Part shown: positions 25,001 to 37,485 of the stretch, piece by piece
Layout: every line of letters starts with the position of its first letter
How positions within the stretch are numbered: the stretch's first letter is position 1
From: Diploscapter coronatus
Taxonomy: Eukaryota; Nematoda; Chromadorea; Rhabditida; Rhabditidae
Direction: 5' to 3'
DNA: 64,000 nt
Assembly: GCA_964036155.1 (NCBI GenBank)
Contig: OZ038423.1
Span: forward strand, 69,765,249 to 69,829,248
The notes under the pieces: model-generated
Databases searched by the model: none
What the model was told of the DNA's origin: nothing
What the model saw: the letters and a program-made list of their open reading frames with translations, nothing else
Translations under genes and position numbers: made by a program

Positions 25001-25787
25001 TTGCCCAGGTACATCTAAATTAGCGCAATTTAAAAAGCAATGTTAGCTGATAATAAATCACGATCATTCTAATTTTTATCCTAATACCTTGGCGACAGAC
25101 TCGGTGTAGATCGGAAGACGCTTGTAGGGATTGATGACGACACAGAAAAGACCGGAATAGGTCTGAAGATAGTTTGCTTTAAATAAATTTGATATCATCT
25201 GATCGATTGACAAGAGCTTTAAAATTATACATGAATTGTCATTGGATTTTGAGATAATTGTCATTCCGTTATTCTCACATAAATCATCATGGAGTAGTAG
25301 CGCTGTCTCAGATTATTCAGCACACTGGCGTCGTTCAGGAATGTCAAGTTCGCCATGTCTTCGGTTTTCTCGAATTTCGGAGGATTCATCTGTTGGGCGT
25401 CGTCCTTCTTGATAGTTTTCTGTAACGATAAAGCGTAGGGTTTCAAAATGATTGGCATTCGGCGTTCCAAATTTGAAACTAGAAATACCTCGACGCCCTT
25501 CGCAGTGACGACTACGTGCGTATCGCCCTTCGACGACTTGATTTCAGCGGCGATGAAGCCTAATAATTTAAATTTATGAAGATAACACCTTTAAAGTCAC
25601 CATCTTCCGGATCGGCAATCCAGATGTTCTTTTTCGAGTCGAATTTCTTCGTCATTGAAGCGAGCATCTAAATTTAGAATACAGTAATCTGACGTCATCT
25701 AATTCTTGGAGGCGTTATTTCCAGATGACGTCAATTTACCTGCTCCTGCGACTGACGCAGAAACTGCCATCCCGCATCAGTCTCCAT
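16050..25787 (-). CDS. Muscle myosin heavy chain (class II)
   Basis: Full-length sarcomeric myosin heavy chain of roughly 1,950 residues in about 43 exons; the thick-filament motor that hydrolyses ATP on actin. Start [16 protein letters not shown], then the SH3-like domain ([11 protein letters not shown]), [19 protein letters not shown]-loop [13 protein letters not shown] (about 24,900), switch [12 protein letters not shown] (about 24,020), switch [10 protein letters not shown] (about 23,070), a Lys-rich loop 2 ([10 protein letters not shown]), the converter and IQ region ([25 protein letters not shown]), then a heptad-repeat rod from about 21,490 to 16,400. The non-helical tailpiece ends [13 protein letters not shown]. 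It belongs with nematode UNC-54/MYO-3/MYO-1/MYO-2; I cannot say which. Unlike unc-54 it is cut into many small exons. Several introns carry TGACGTCA-like words. Long antisense frames over the rod are shadows of coiled-coil codons. Confidence 0.97.
17134..17653 (-). other. Large intron in myosin rod, no exon
   Basis: About 520 bp between the exons encoding [12 protein letters not shown] and [14 protein letters not shown] minus-strand frame (17179-17517) is open but has no splice sites in phase and no resemblance to myosin, so I read it as intronic. The unusual length compared with neighbouring introns suggests an insertion. Confidence 0.5.
19224..19660 (-). other. Large intron in myosin rod
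   Basis: About 440 bp between the exons ending STLHSQ and starting [11 protein letters not shown]. No alternative exon in frame was found. Like the intron at 17134, it is roughly ten times longer than its neighbours. Confidence 0.5.
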
Positions 25788-26746
25788 ATCCGCTTTCAAT
25801 CACTAACTCAGGTCTGAGATTACGGTAATCTAATGTCGCGCCCTGAAATTCAAAAAGTAATCATGATATCACCAGAAAATCGATATTTATGGCGTCATAA
25901 TGCCAAAATATCGATTTTGAAATTTTTTATGGAAATAATATAGTAAATCGAATTTGTAACGCGTCGATGCGATCAAGATTTGAAGGAAAAGCTCAGCCAA
26001 AATTTCCTGAGACTGATCGGGAAATAGGGTGGGTTTTTGAGAGATTTTAAAGAAAAACGCGAAAATCTCTTATCCAGGCTTTCATCTTACAGTTCTTTTT
26101 CTTGGACTCTCTTAAAGTGCATGACATTTCTCCGGCATTCCGTTATCTTTTCATATCTCCTCTGTTTGCTCGTCGCTCAGTACCCTTCTGTATATTTTGC
26201 TTTACTTTCTTTCAAGTTTTATGTATGATTTCTCTATTTCTCTAGAAAGCACGAACTATTTCGGCCTCCCACTCAACTTTACAAATAATAATTTGCAGAA
26301 ACAAACAATGTCCCGGGTCGGGACTCTTCAGGAATCAGATTTTCGATTCAATCAAATCTCTTCTGGATAAAATTTGATTAAGTTGAAACTTTCTCATTTT
26401 TTCATGTTTCAGCACGAATAAATGTGTAAGCATCAGATAAAAAAATTCAGAGTATTTTATAGAAAGTTTATTTTAAATTAAATTAAATTATAAAGAACAA
26501 TTATACAAGTTCATCAGTTCAGTAAATAAAAAATTATGTACAATTAAAGATTTTTCTGAAAAAAAAACAATTTAAAAATACAATTTGAGACAATGATGAG
26601 GAAGAAATTTTAATATGAAAACTGATAATACAAACATTGTTTAATCTGAAATGTTTGTAACATTTCTGTTGAATGGTTGAAATTCAATTAAAATAGGAGG
26701 TGAAGAGTTAAGTTGTGTCTATTTATTTAAACCGAGATCCAAAAAG
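25788..26746. other. Myosin upstream region and Ly6 gene 3' flank
   Basis: Contains the myosin 5' leader. A TTTCAG acceptor near 25,853 suggests a 5' untranslated intron or trans-splice site. The left part is 3' untranslated sequence of the Ly6-type gene's side. A GGCGTCATAATGCC word lies near 25,890. No gene. Confidence 0.45.
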
Positions 26747-27762
26747 CTAGACTTTAAGAAGCATAAAAACGATTGCAAAAGCGATGAATGGCCAAGAGAG
26801 TTGAGTTGGCGAATAATTGCATCTAAATTTTTGATTTATTGATTTTTCTAAATATCAATTCGTGAAAACTTACGCATCTCCGTAGCAGCAGCAACTCGCA
26901 GATTCGGTGCCAATAGTGGACGTATTAACGCAGTTGGCGGGGGCGTTGATCTGTCCGTTTTGCTGAAATTACAGACTTCTGAACTCGGGTTCGAGTATTT
27001 TTCTAGGTATCGATTTTTGCCAAAACTTCAAATTATTACTGTTTAGAGCAATTTTCAGACTTGACACGAGAAATTCGTACTTTCTCAGTCGGCGACTATA
27101 TCACCTGCCTAACATTTCAAATTTTCTCCAATTCTCTCAAAATCGCGTGCTATTTCTGAAAATAATTTCCGTTTTCACATGTGAAGGAAAAGGCTCGAAT
27201 TTTCAATTGCGTCGGCTTCGCATATCACAAGGTTTTTCCGCAAATGTTTCAGACTCCGTGCCATAACAACCGAGCTATTTCGTAGGAAGAAAACAAGAAA
27301 AAAATTGATAAATAAGTTAATTGGACAATTAAATCGATAATTGCTGTAATTACCGTGCAATTAATGGATTGGCACTGCTTAAAATAGGTATGATGTGTGA
27401 AATCGACGATTTTCATGCAGGTCAAAGAGCCTATCGGGCATTCCTAAAATAATTCATTAGGGAATTAAGTCGATAATTGACATTTCTAAAGTAATTAAGC
27501 TAATTATTTCCTTCAATATGATAATTATGCAATAGGTCGGTCATGCGGTTCTAAACACATAAGTTCACTATCTTTTACCGCACGTACTTTTATTAATTGT
27601 CGATCATTAAGTAAAACAATTAAGTTAGATAATTACATCTAGCTTCTCCAAGCTTGCCGCTGGGTTCGAGTAATTGCCTGTGGCGATCGTATAACATTTC
27701 AGGGCATAGCTCAAATATATGATGGCCAGAAAACATAGCAGTGAATACAAAAATGATCTCAT
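26747..27762 (-). CDS. Ly6/uPAR-type GPI-anchored protein
   Basis: Four exons encode 126 residues. An N-terminal signal peptide (LYSLLCFLAIIYLSYA) is followed by a cysteine-rich three-finger module starting LKCYTIATGNYS and closing with CCCYGDACN, the CC-x(4)-CN ending of Ly6 domains. The protein ends in a hydrophobic tail (WPFIAFAIVFMLLKV) typical of a GPI-addition signal. Expected location: outer face of the plasma membrane. All splice sites are canonical and in phase. The first intron is long. No specific orthologue is claimed; nematode Ly6 proteins are numerous and fast evolving. Confidence 0.85.
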
Positions 27763-30222
27763 TTTATGAAATCTCTGAAACTAAATACTATTATTCAACT
27801 AAATCCTATGATTATCCCGGATAATCAGATTTGGGTAAATAATAGTGAGGTTAAGAAAAATGAAAATTGAAATGATATGTGATAGACCGTGAAATGGGAT
27901 AAGGTTTGTTAGAGAAATGAAATTCAGATCTAAAATGAAGAAATAGAGACAAAGACAAGAAAAGATAGGGTTGCCTAGGAATATGAAACGACAACAAAAG
28001 TGATAACTGAAAAGATAGAGATAAGGCAATGATAAGAGAGAGAGCAGAGGGCAGAAACCAATTACGGTGGGAAAGAGTTAGTGAAAATTCAGACTTGATA
28101 TGATTAGAATAGGGCCCGCAAGCGATTTTGCGAAATTGAAGAGAGCGTGTTAAGCCTATGCCATTGAGCTGGGCTTATCATGGGAAGATGTGGGCAGTTT
28201 TTCTTTTTCCAAGCCGATGCCCCTATCAAAAGTGATGAATTGTGTGCTTTTGGAAAAAGCGACTTTCAAGCAGGTTGGCGTCGTTTGTCGTTGATCATTT
28301 TTAAAACTTTTTGTTCTAAAATATGCAGCACACTTAGATCTATAATATACTAAGTGCTTTGACGCGGATCCCTTTTTTGAGTAGAAAAATTTTAAAAAGA
28401 AAGAAAAACGCGAAATTTGCTTGACAAGCAAACTTCAAACGGCTCTAAAATATTTCTAGATTGTTTTTACAGCGTTTAATGATGCAAATCGTTCACCCAT
28501 ATGCTCATTTGAGTATTTATAAAAGAAAATTTTCCGCGATATTGTCTAATTAACGGAATAATTAATAGGGAGCAAAAATGAGACCAATTTTTGCTTCGCA
28601 AAGTGAGCGGAACTTGCGGACTCTAGATTAGAACCTAACTTAATTTTGCTCCACTTTCATAACTCATTATCAATTCGAGAAATTCGAGATTTAGTTAATT
28701 TAATTAGAAATTTAAAATGCATCATTTTATGCAAAATGAAGGTCTAAAGTTGTACTTGCAAAATAAACCCGTTTTTCTGGGTGTGCATAATATGGGTCTT
28801 GTGACTGATCCACAATCAAATTTGAATATATCATTCCTTTGATCTTAATGATCTTTCCCAAATTAGCCTGGATCAAACAATGCGCCAATCCAAATAGCCA
28901 AAATCGATCTCACCCAACTCTAAAATTCATTCCACCAATCTTCATCTTCAGCCAACCGGCTTAACTTCCTCCAAATCAGGACTCAACTTATAAAAGCGCC
29001 GACGGGCATACAGGCTAATAGATTGTGATAAGCGAAACATTGTGGCTTGACTTGAACTCGACAGATCTGAACCGGAACCAAGCATAAGCATACAAAATCA
29101 ACTTACTCTCTCATATCAAACCTTTTCAAATTCTCTCTTTCTCACATCCATACACACACTTCTCTATACACAATTCGTGCAAATAAGTTCAAGTTTAATT
29201 CTGTGAGAATTTCTCGTATTAATCAGAAAATAGCCTGACTATTGTACAAAGGTCTTGTGTGAAAAAGGTGCTTAGTTTTTATGTGAATTGGTATATAACA
29301 ATTATGCAAAAAATGTGAAGAATGACTGGGGTTTGTACTAACATAAAAGTACATTCTGGCATTAATCAATTAAAATTAATTATTAAATAATTAGGAGTAG
29401 AGTCATGGCAACGATTAAAACATAACAGGGATGAGTTATGAAGTGAAATGTTAGGCTTCCTCGGATAATACTGAATGCAGAAGACCTTGAAATGCGAACT
29501 AATGAAGAGAGATATATGGGGATTTCATATATCCCAAAGAAACATACAAAGACAGCAATTAAAACGAACAGATATACATTCAGGCGTGAGACATAGATTT
29601 GGATATAGTTAAAAGAACAAAACTAACTAAATAATATAACATTTTATTCGATCATCGCAATGTAATTTGTGACAATAAATCGTCGAGCTTCATAATATTA
29701 TGAAATCCCTAAACTTTTGAGATGCTCATTTATACATAGAATGATAGTCTTATCACAGAGCACCATATCAAAATTATCACTAAAGTGAATGATATAATAA
29801 ATATATAATGGCAGCACGCATTTTGGAAATGCTAATATGATATAGTAACTCAGAAAAGAACCTCCAAATCAAATAAATATGAACCCAAATTTCCCTTGAG
29901 CTTCATATTTTAACGTTAAAATATTTAAATTGGGGTTTTTCATTGGATTTAGGGTACTTTCTGATTTATCATATAATATAATAATGACTAGAATGACATG
30001 AAATCTCAGGAGATTGACTATTTAGTAGTAGCTACCGTAATGATGATATAAGGCTAAATTAACAAAAATAATAAATAATAGGTAGTAAGTAGGAGCTAAA
30101 ATGAAATAAATTTCACTATCATAAAGTAATGAAAATGGGATACCAATTATTTCCGATTCATTTTATTAACTGAATGCTACCTACTACCTATCGATTATTA
30201 ACTTTATTAACGGCCATTTAAG
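27763..30222. other. Intergenic, weak inverted repeat near right end
   Basis: No exon seen in about 2.4 kb. Near 30,066-30,205 two arms containing TAGGTAGTAAGTAGG and its approximate complement (CTACCTACTACCTA) face each other, perhaps an old MITE. CT-rich stretches occur near 29,100-29,180. Confidence 0.45.
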
Positions 30223-32494
30223 TTATCCATAACTAAGCTCAGGATTAGCGCTAAATATCCGGAAAGCGTCGAACCAGTCACCATGCTCGATATGGAAGAG
30301 TTGAGGATAGGATTTGACTAGCAGCACCAATATTGTCTGGCAAGGAAAATTAGCATTATGTAAAACTCTCCTTTTAAATTAGTTAAATTAAAACTAACAT
30401 TTGATTTTTTTAAATTTAGATTATAGATGACTCAAATAAAATTGCTGATTTTAATTTAAGTTATATTATTGATATTTGGGTGAAAATTTTCAACTTATGA
30501 TAAACTATTGCACAATTTGATTTGTAAGAGATATATTTTCTTTTTCAGATAAATTATTGATTTTTAATATTATTAATTGTTACCTGGTCATCGTCGACTT
30601 TCTGTTGATAGATCAGTTGAATGAATCTTCTATGGACGAGAGAATATAATTGGCCAATGGCGCTAAATTTAAAAATATAAACTAAAATAAAATATTTCAT
30701 TTTACTGTTTATCGCCTGCGATAAAGCCGCCAGAAATCACGGACCAATCCCGTCGATACAAATTATTAATGTCGTAATCTTCGATTTTATCGTATTTCGG
30801 TGTTAGCTAAATTGTTTTACCATTTAAATTAAGGCTACCTAATTTTCCCAAATCATACTCCATAAATTGGCGGCTCAAAGATTTTTTATGAAATAATATT
30901 GGTAAAGGTGCAAATTTATGGGATTTCAAGAGGAAAACTTTTAATAGTATGCTTAAATTATTGCCTTTATAAGCGATACTTTCCTCTCCGGAAACGCGGC
31001 CCTCCACATGTTATCATAGGGGAAAACCGATTGATTTCCATGCCCATAACCGGCGTCTAGCCACACGAAATATTCTGTGTCAAATGGATTTTCGAGCTTA
31101 AATTTTCATATTTAAACATTTTTTTAAAAATTCAAATGGAATTTCTTACAGTAACATTGTACAGAAAATAGGTCTTCGAGTTGACAAGAACATCGTATTC
31201 AGCTTTATTCGCTTCAGGATGACTCTTCATACCGGCGTCCCATCTCACACCGTATAATTCTTAATCGGGTAATTAAATAATGATAATTAGGCAATTAAAG
31301 AAGACAATTAGGGCAATTAACTCACGAGGATTGGCCTTCTCGGATTCAATGATCTTCTTCGCATCGTCCAAATATTTATGTAATGGAAGATCGGAAAATT
31401 CTGCTGGATGAATCTTAAAAAGTGTTAATTTATTAAAATAAAGAGAACATCTTTACCAGGGTCTGATGCATAAGTCCTAACTTCTCCCGGTATTTCTGCA
31501 CAAAATCTATGCTAGATTCATCAACGAAGATCACCTATTGAGTTTATATTCAGATATCCAAATATTCACAAATCTTAATTTAAAATACCATTTTATTCTT
31601 CAAAGACAGCAAGTTTTCCATAAATTCGTGATATTTCTCAAGCGGTCTTCGATATTCGTTCCATTTCCCCCGACCGATGTCTATTAACGCTGTTACGACA
31701 GTAAAGTCTTGGCTAAATATGTCAATTTTTAAAAGTATGCTAATTTTTCTAACTCATAGAACACGGGTGGAGTTTCGGTTGAAGTGGAAGTCTGCATTCT
31801 AGAGGCTGTTGTATGATGATGGTGCTTATGGCCTTTCCTATCTAAAAATCAATAGACGAAAAATCGATAAAGTTACAGTAGTCCTTAAAATACCGTGATG
31901 CGGTCTGTGTGTATGATGTCTATGCGCCTGAGTGGTACTGTGTTCTACTTCATCTTCAATTGCTGGCTCAGTAGTAGTTTCTTCGGTCTCGTATTTTATC
32001 GTAGAAGTTTCATCAATGATTTTCGAAGTTGGTATCTTCAAGTTCAAAATTTTCTCTCAACTAAAGATGTTATGAGAATAATGGAGTTACAATAGGAAAA
32101 AAATGCATAACAACTCCTACATCGGTATTCTGAGTGGATTTTTCTGTTGACGTTCTTGTATAGATGAAGGGTCTTGATGTTGAGGGGGTAGGTTTAGTCT
32201 TTCTAAATTTTCAATTTAAAGAAAATGGAAATTAGCATAAATCACTTGGTCGTAGCTTGGAACCACCGCTCGTCCGGTGAATCTGGCTCTTGATCTATCA
32301 CATTTTCTTCTGAAAAAATAATTTTTAGATTTCAGATATTCGAGTCGAAAATTATTACGTAGACCCGTTTGATCTTTAGCTTTGTCTGATCCGACTGTCT
32401 GATCAGGGAAGAGTCGGAACCCATTAAGAAATAGAAGATAGAAGATAAAGACGCAGAGGAGGGCGATCAGCACCAGGTAAATGCGCTGGCGCAT
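30223..32494 (-). CDS. Type II membrane protein, HtrL/YibB family
   Basis: A short basic N-terminus (KMRQRIYL) and one membrane helix (LVLIALLCVFIFYLLFLNG) are followed by a Ser/Thr/His-rich stem (STSRPFIYTRTSTEKST, HRHHTHRPHH) and a globular domain with HtrL/YibB motifs: VVTALIDIGRGKWNEY, KNKMVIFVDESS, GVRWDAGMKSHPEANKAEYD, FVWLDAGYGHGN, VISGGFIAGD, and the end FRIFSANPELSYG. The layout is that of a Golgi type II enzyme. The family is found in nematodes and bacterial LPS loci and is thought to be glycosyltransferase-like; activity is not proven. The acceptor upstream of the Met at 32494 opens at 32525 with an in-frame ENEVPSSLK, so a further 5' exon probably exists and the true start may lie upstream. 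One junction (IAGD-KHAIGQ) is canonical when the donor at CAGTAAAA is used. Confidence 0.8.
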
Positions 32495-32525
32495 TTTCAA
32501 CGAGGACGGCACTTCATTTTCGGAT

Positions 32526-33822
32526 CTGAAAATTGAAAAGAAATCAAAATTTCTGAATGAAGATTAAAAAGTTTGAAAAGGGATTGTGAAAACCTTTCTT
32601 GTTTCTCTCGTTGAAAAACGAGAGGACGGTTGTCGAATCTCAGCTTGGCCAGTCAAAATGAGATCTTCTGCAATCAAACTTGGAAACTTGAAGATGGGCC
32701 CCAAGAATTCGAGAGGGCCTGAGAATGTGGTCCTATCCCTGAGAAATCACCTTAAATGGTTGTATTTGGAAATAGCATTTAAAATTTAGAGACTAAAAGA
32801 TAGAGAAAAAGAAATAGTATACAAATGTAGAGATCATAGAGAAAGAGATAGTATAAGATTTTTATGAGAGATTTCAGAGATAAAAGGAGGATATAGCTTA
32901 AGCCTGAAGCTACTACAAGACCCACCAATTCGGAGGTCCATTAGAAGTACAAACAAAAATCGAAATAGCATGAGCTCCGAGAGAGGCGAAAGATGGAGAG
33001 AGTGAGAAGAGCATATTTGAACATCCTAATAATGATGACCAAATTTAGACATAAGATATGGGAAATGTAAAGGTTTACAGTAAAGTTCAAATTCGATCTG
33101 AATCATAAGAAGCACAACTTTCGAAGTAAACCAAATGATTTACGACGCATAAAGCTTACATAAAATGACAAAGAGCGAGAAATAGTGTGGTAAAATGAAG
33201 AGAGACGAAAAGAGACAGAAAGAACATAGCTTCTGGTCGGGGGGTTCTAGAAAGCATGACTGTCGAGGTTGCTCGCGCGAAAGCCGAATGAACCGAACTC
33301 TTTTTCTTTCTTTCTTCTCCTTTCTACTTCTTTGTGCTCTCTTCATTTTCTATAATCTCTGACTTCCGACCGGTCTTGACGGAAAGAGAGGGAGAGAGTG
33401 AGAGCTTCATTCATGGGCAAACATATCTCGATGAAGATGAAAACAAAACAAAAACGTGCAGAATCATCATTTTCTATTTGGAAATTCCTTCATTGCAAAT
33501 GCAACATCTCAGAAAATAGGGAGATTTAGATTCGGAAGGTTCATGTTTACACAGCGAAAACCCGATAAAATCTTTTCCTAAACCTTATATCCGAATTTAG
33601 AAAATCCAGAATCCAGGAAAGCCCTTAGAAACCAAGCTGAAAAAGGCCTATAAAAGCTGAGCTTCACGGCAATTTTCACCTTTTGCACTACCTATTGCGT
33701 CATGTTTAGCTTCTGCGGAAGGAAAGGTAAATAGAGAAACAGAAGAAGCTGGGGAAATAGTGAGGGAAAAAGGAGAGGACGAAGAAGAAAAGCCCGAAAA
33801 AGGCGCGAGAGAGATAGAGGGC
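32526..33822. other. Spacer, purine-rich, no gene seen
   Basis: AG-rich runs (32,780-33,220 and 33,720-33,810) and chance frames only. It may hold the missing first exon and promoter of the HtrL/YibB-type gene. Confidence 0.4.
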
Positions 33823-34065
33823 CTAACCGATTTGCACGTTATAATTGGTAATCGGAATCTCCAAGGGTAAACAGTAGTTGTCAAATCGTATAGTTTTAGA
33901 CGAAATTAAATTTGCAGCTACATTCGACTGTCCGAAAATTTACCTTTAAGATTATCGCTGAAAGGCATTTCAACAAAATTTCCTTCTGAATTATGCTACA
34001 TAATACTGCTTTATAATAAAAAAAAACTCACTAAAAGCTGGCCTAAATGACGCAAAATGGTAAGA
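33823..34065 (-). CDS. Unidentified gene, three C-terminal exons
   Basis: Three short exons in agreeing phase (34032-34065, 33944-33985, 33823-33917) read SYHFASFRPAF, KGNFVEMPFSDNLK, AANLISSKTIRFDNY and CLPLEIPITNYNVQIG, then TAG. Donors (GTGAG, GTAAA) and acceptors (CTTAG, TTCAG, TGTAG) are canonical. The composition is protein-like, but no family is recognised. Upstream exons were not found; a GC-rich stretch near 34,390-34,445 is a candidate. It is the 3' end of a gene or a fragment of one. Confidence 0.4.
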
Positions 34066-35737
34066 CTAAGGAAAAATTATGATTTTTGTCGCTCAAAATG
34101 ATCGATGAATGTTGTTGGTGTAAATTCGGGGCTATCAACACGACAACAAAATGGGGCGGGCTGTTTTTTGCCCAAAATCGTCGCCAGCAAAATGATCGGG
34201 TAAAGTGTTAGCAATTAAAGGCGAGCGTTTCCATACCCGAGTAAATGAAAGTTAACCAGTATAAGAAGAAAAAACTAGCAAAGCGGAAAACCGGAAAAAT
34301 TAGCCAATAACCTAAAACTGTCAGCGGTAAATGATATATTCGATATGTATGCGCTTTCAAATAGATAGGCAGTCAATTTGTAAAGGTATACCCGCGGCGC
34401 CGGCTTCTAGGCTATATTCTCTACCTCGTGTGCTTAAATTACAGGGCGCATTCGAAAAAACGATATCCGCTACGAGTAGAAGTAGGCCTTCGCGTTAAAA
34501 TCGAATAAAATATCAAATAGTACATACGAGATGACGATAAAGCATAGGATAGAAAAACCGTCCGGCGCAATTATTTCCGCGGATCACATTTTACTACTAC
34601 AATCTGCATCTATTGTGTCCTCATTTTAACAAGTTGTTCCGTTGAAGCGAGTGAAATTGCGCTTGTAATTCGAGAAGGTTTTCGGAGGTGTTTTTGCCAC
34701 CTCTAAAACGCTAGAAACAAAGAAACAAAAAGAACGAGAGAAAAGTAGGAAATCGAAGTCAGCAAAGATCGCGATTTTATCACAAATGAATGATATCGAT
34801 TTCCCAACAGTTTTTCTCATTCAAAAAATGCCTTTTCAAAGAAACGTGAGTTATAGCTCGTAAAAAGCGTTCCTTTTAGAGAAGTGTACCAGCCGGTTTA
34901 AGAGCGCATTCTTAACCATGTGAAAAAGAGGTACTTGATTTTAAGTTTGACTCAAAACGTTGACAAATCGATGGTAGAATGAATCACGTAAGTTTACTGC
35001 ACCTGCTAATGTCAACCAAGAGTCAAAAGTAGTGTGGGAAATTTCGAGCGCGGTTAGATCAAAAGGAGAGCGCGGTCAATGGCCGAGTGGGTATGAGTTG
35101 GCGCCAGATTTCGAAAATTTAGCAAAAAAATTGCGGATAAATTCGATTTTGTCATTGACATTTCACTATTAGATTGTCGATTCTCATGGCTTGCTTCTTT
35201 CTTCGAGACCAAACTTTTTCGATTTTAGCCTGCATCGACAAAAACAACGTTTTTCAAAATATATTACAAAGCCCCCATCTTGCCCCACATTTTCGAGGGT
35301 TTTTGCGTGCGATCGAATCTAAGTCGAAGATTTATCAATGAAGACAAGATTAATGCTAGTATCACAGTTGGTAAATAAAATGCGTGATAAGAGGAAAAGC
35401 TAAGCAGTAAACTGATAAGATGTTACTTTGGAATTTCGACTTGAGCCCTTCATGAGAAGAGGTTTCAAAAATCCCGAACCTTGGGGATTTCTTATATCCC
35501 TTCTCTTTCTCCTTTCTCTCTTTTTGCCCTTTCGACATATGTTAGATTATGTTTAGCGTTCAGTTTTTTTAACATAAACAATCCAAGTCAAACAAATTTA
35601 AAGGGCACTGAAAAGTGGTTTATTCGATGAAAAAATCCGCTGAGCGTTGGTTTTATGATCCATGATTTGTGCTAAACTTTGACATTGACAACAAAAATAG
35701 TTAATTTAAAGAGAGAAGAAATGGAATTTCGTATATA
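34066..35737. other. Spacer, possible upstream exons not resolved
   Basis: No confident exon. GC-rich CCCGCGGCGCCGGC near 34,390 stands out from AT-rich surroundings and has an open minus frame (REYSLEAGAAGIPLQID) after a TTTAAG acceptor, but its donor phase does not match the known exons. A tRNA A-box-like word is at 35,079. Confidence 0.35.
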
Positions 35738-37485
35738 CTATCCGTAAACTCGTTGGTAGTTAGCACTGAAGTCCACTGTATCATAGGCGGTTTCAGCGCG
35801 GACCTAGGTTTTAAATATTCGGTTCTTAATTTTTAGATATGATATTTGAAATTTACAATTTACTAAATTTAAACATAATTTTAAAGATACCTTCATCAGC
35901 ATGCTATTGTAACCTTGGAGTTCTAGTTGGTGCTCGTACTATAATTAATTTGTTAAATCTAAAAAAGCGATACTTAAATGCTCCGACCTCTCTAATTTCG
36001 ATATCATTTCTGTAGCCCACGTCGAAGGTTCGTTTCAGGAACTGTTTCAAATGGAACGTCAACTTTCCATTAATCAATTGGCCTTGTTCCATCATAGACC
36101 AGCCTAATTTAAAAAAAAATATATATATATATTTTTCGGAATTAGAAAGTTGTAGGCCTATTCTTCAACGCATAAGTCTGTATTATATATATAAATAGAA
36201 TAAAGTTTGTCCCAAAATAATTCATGCCCCTGCAGGTTAGGCCGTTTCAGCAGATATCATATATTGGATATGATATTCAGATAAATGATGCTGATCCCGA
36301 AAATATATTCCATTGCACTTCTTTTGGGACTAAATACGTCTTTTGAAGTCACGCCGTTAGGCTTCTGCATGCCTTCAAACATTCGATACTTCCTTAATTA
36401 TGAAAAATAAGTTAATTTGTGAAAAAAACCGTGCCATAATCCTGTAGAATTTTTTTACAACAAACCATTATGACATTGTTAGTCCAACAATGATGTTATC
36501 ATGGCATGCTATCAGCTTCCTGATAGATCAGGTATACTCAGAACTAAATTTTTTTCCTGAATTCTCACTAACATTTTCTGTCAATTTCTATAGTTAAAGA
36601 TATTTTTCGGAAAAAGATTAACAGAAACAATATAATAAATCGGAGATAGGGCTGAAACTTTGGGGATATATCAGCAAACATGTGATAAAAATTGGACTTG
36701 ATTAGTTAACATGTGGTGATGCAGAGAGCCAAAAATTGTGGGACGACTGAAAGTACGAAATTTACTAAAAATTAGTTGTTAAAAGCTGACTTTCGGATTT
36801 TTTCACGTGAATATTAGTTTTAGCGTGCTTCCTTACCCTGGTATCATTGGCTTTATCATGAGCCTCTTCAAATCTGCTGGAATGGCCTAACCTAGGGGGG
36901 TACGAATTATCTTGGGACAGACTATACTATATTAGTCAGATTTCAGAAATTTGGGTCATCTTTAAACATATCGAATTTTTAGCTTACCTTGACTCGAGGT
37001 GGTTAGGTAAGCCACGTGCACTCTCGGATCTCTTCTCGTAGCGTTTTTCACCGGCATAAATCCATAATCGTGTCTCAGAACCTGGCCTGATCTATCGTAA
37101 TAGGTATGGCTGGAATTGTTGATTTTGTTAATAATCGATTTTTAGATTACGTAATATTAATAGCTCTAGCTCCGAATTTAGGGATTGGATTGATAGCAAA
37201 GTCAATTTGATCCGGCGGGGGTAGGTCTCCCACTCTTCCTGAGGAAGTCTAAAATTCGGGTATATCAAGTCCCAGATATATGCAATCCCCCTCACAGTTA
37301 ATCTCCAGAGTCCAATGAAATTCTGCACCGGCCTCAGATCGTAAGGCATCTTTTGTCGATCATATCCTAATTGAGAGATAATTAGTCTAATTAAATCGAT
37401 AACTTGGGACTAATTAACTGTCTTCATATCTGCCCAGAACGAGCCCGAAGAGGATTACCGAAAGCAGAGCGATGTGTTGGAACAT
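35738..37485 (-). CDS. Secreted nitrobindin/THAP4-like haem-binding protein
   Basis: Seven exons encode 195 residues. A signal peptide (FQHIALLSVILFGLVLG) is followed by a THAP4-type/nitrobindin beta-barrel with motifs PVQNFIGLWRLTTSSGRVG, LPPPDQIDFAINPIPKFG, LRHDYGFMPVKN, VHVAYLTTSSQGWSMMEQG and TFHLKQFLKRTFDVGY. Family proteins bind haem and are linked to nitric oxide or peroxynitrite chemistry. Nematodes have expanded secreted versions whose function is poorly known. The intron after GLWRLT is only about 47 nt; the intron after TTSSQ is about 900 nt and carries a MITE. ATG 37485 sits just after a TTTAG acceptor-like word, which could be a trans-splice site. Confidence 0.8.
36203..36922. 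mobile_element. Mariner-like MITE inside an intron
   Basis: About 720 bp bounded by inverted repeats of about 50 nt (left AAGTTTGTCCCAAAATAATT, right complement GTCTGTCCCAAGATAATT) and flanked on both sides by TA (36201-36202, 36923-36924). TGTCCCAAAA termini and a TA target site fit the mariner/Tc1 superfamily. I see no transposase frame, so it is a non-autonomous copy. Confidence 0.7.

Noticed and set aside
30600..30730. Apparent CG donor in the HtrL/YibB-type gene
   Set aside because: Using the GT a few bases further on (after GDK plus CA) restores a canonical intron and a better family match.
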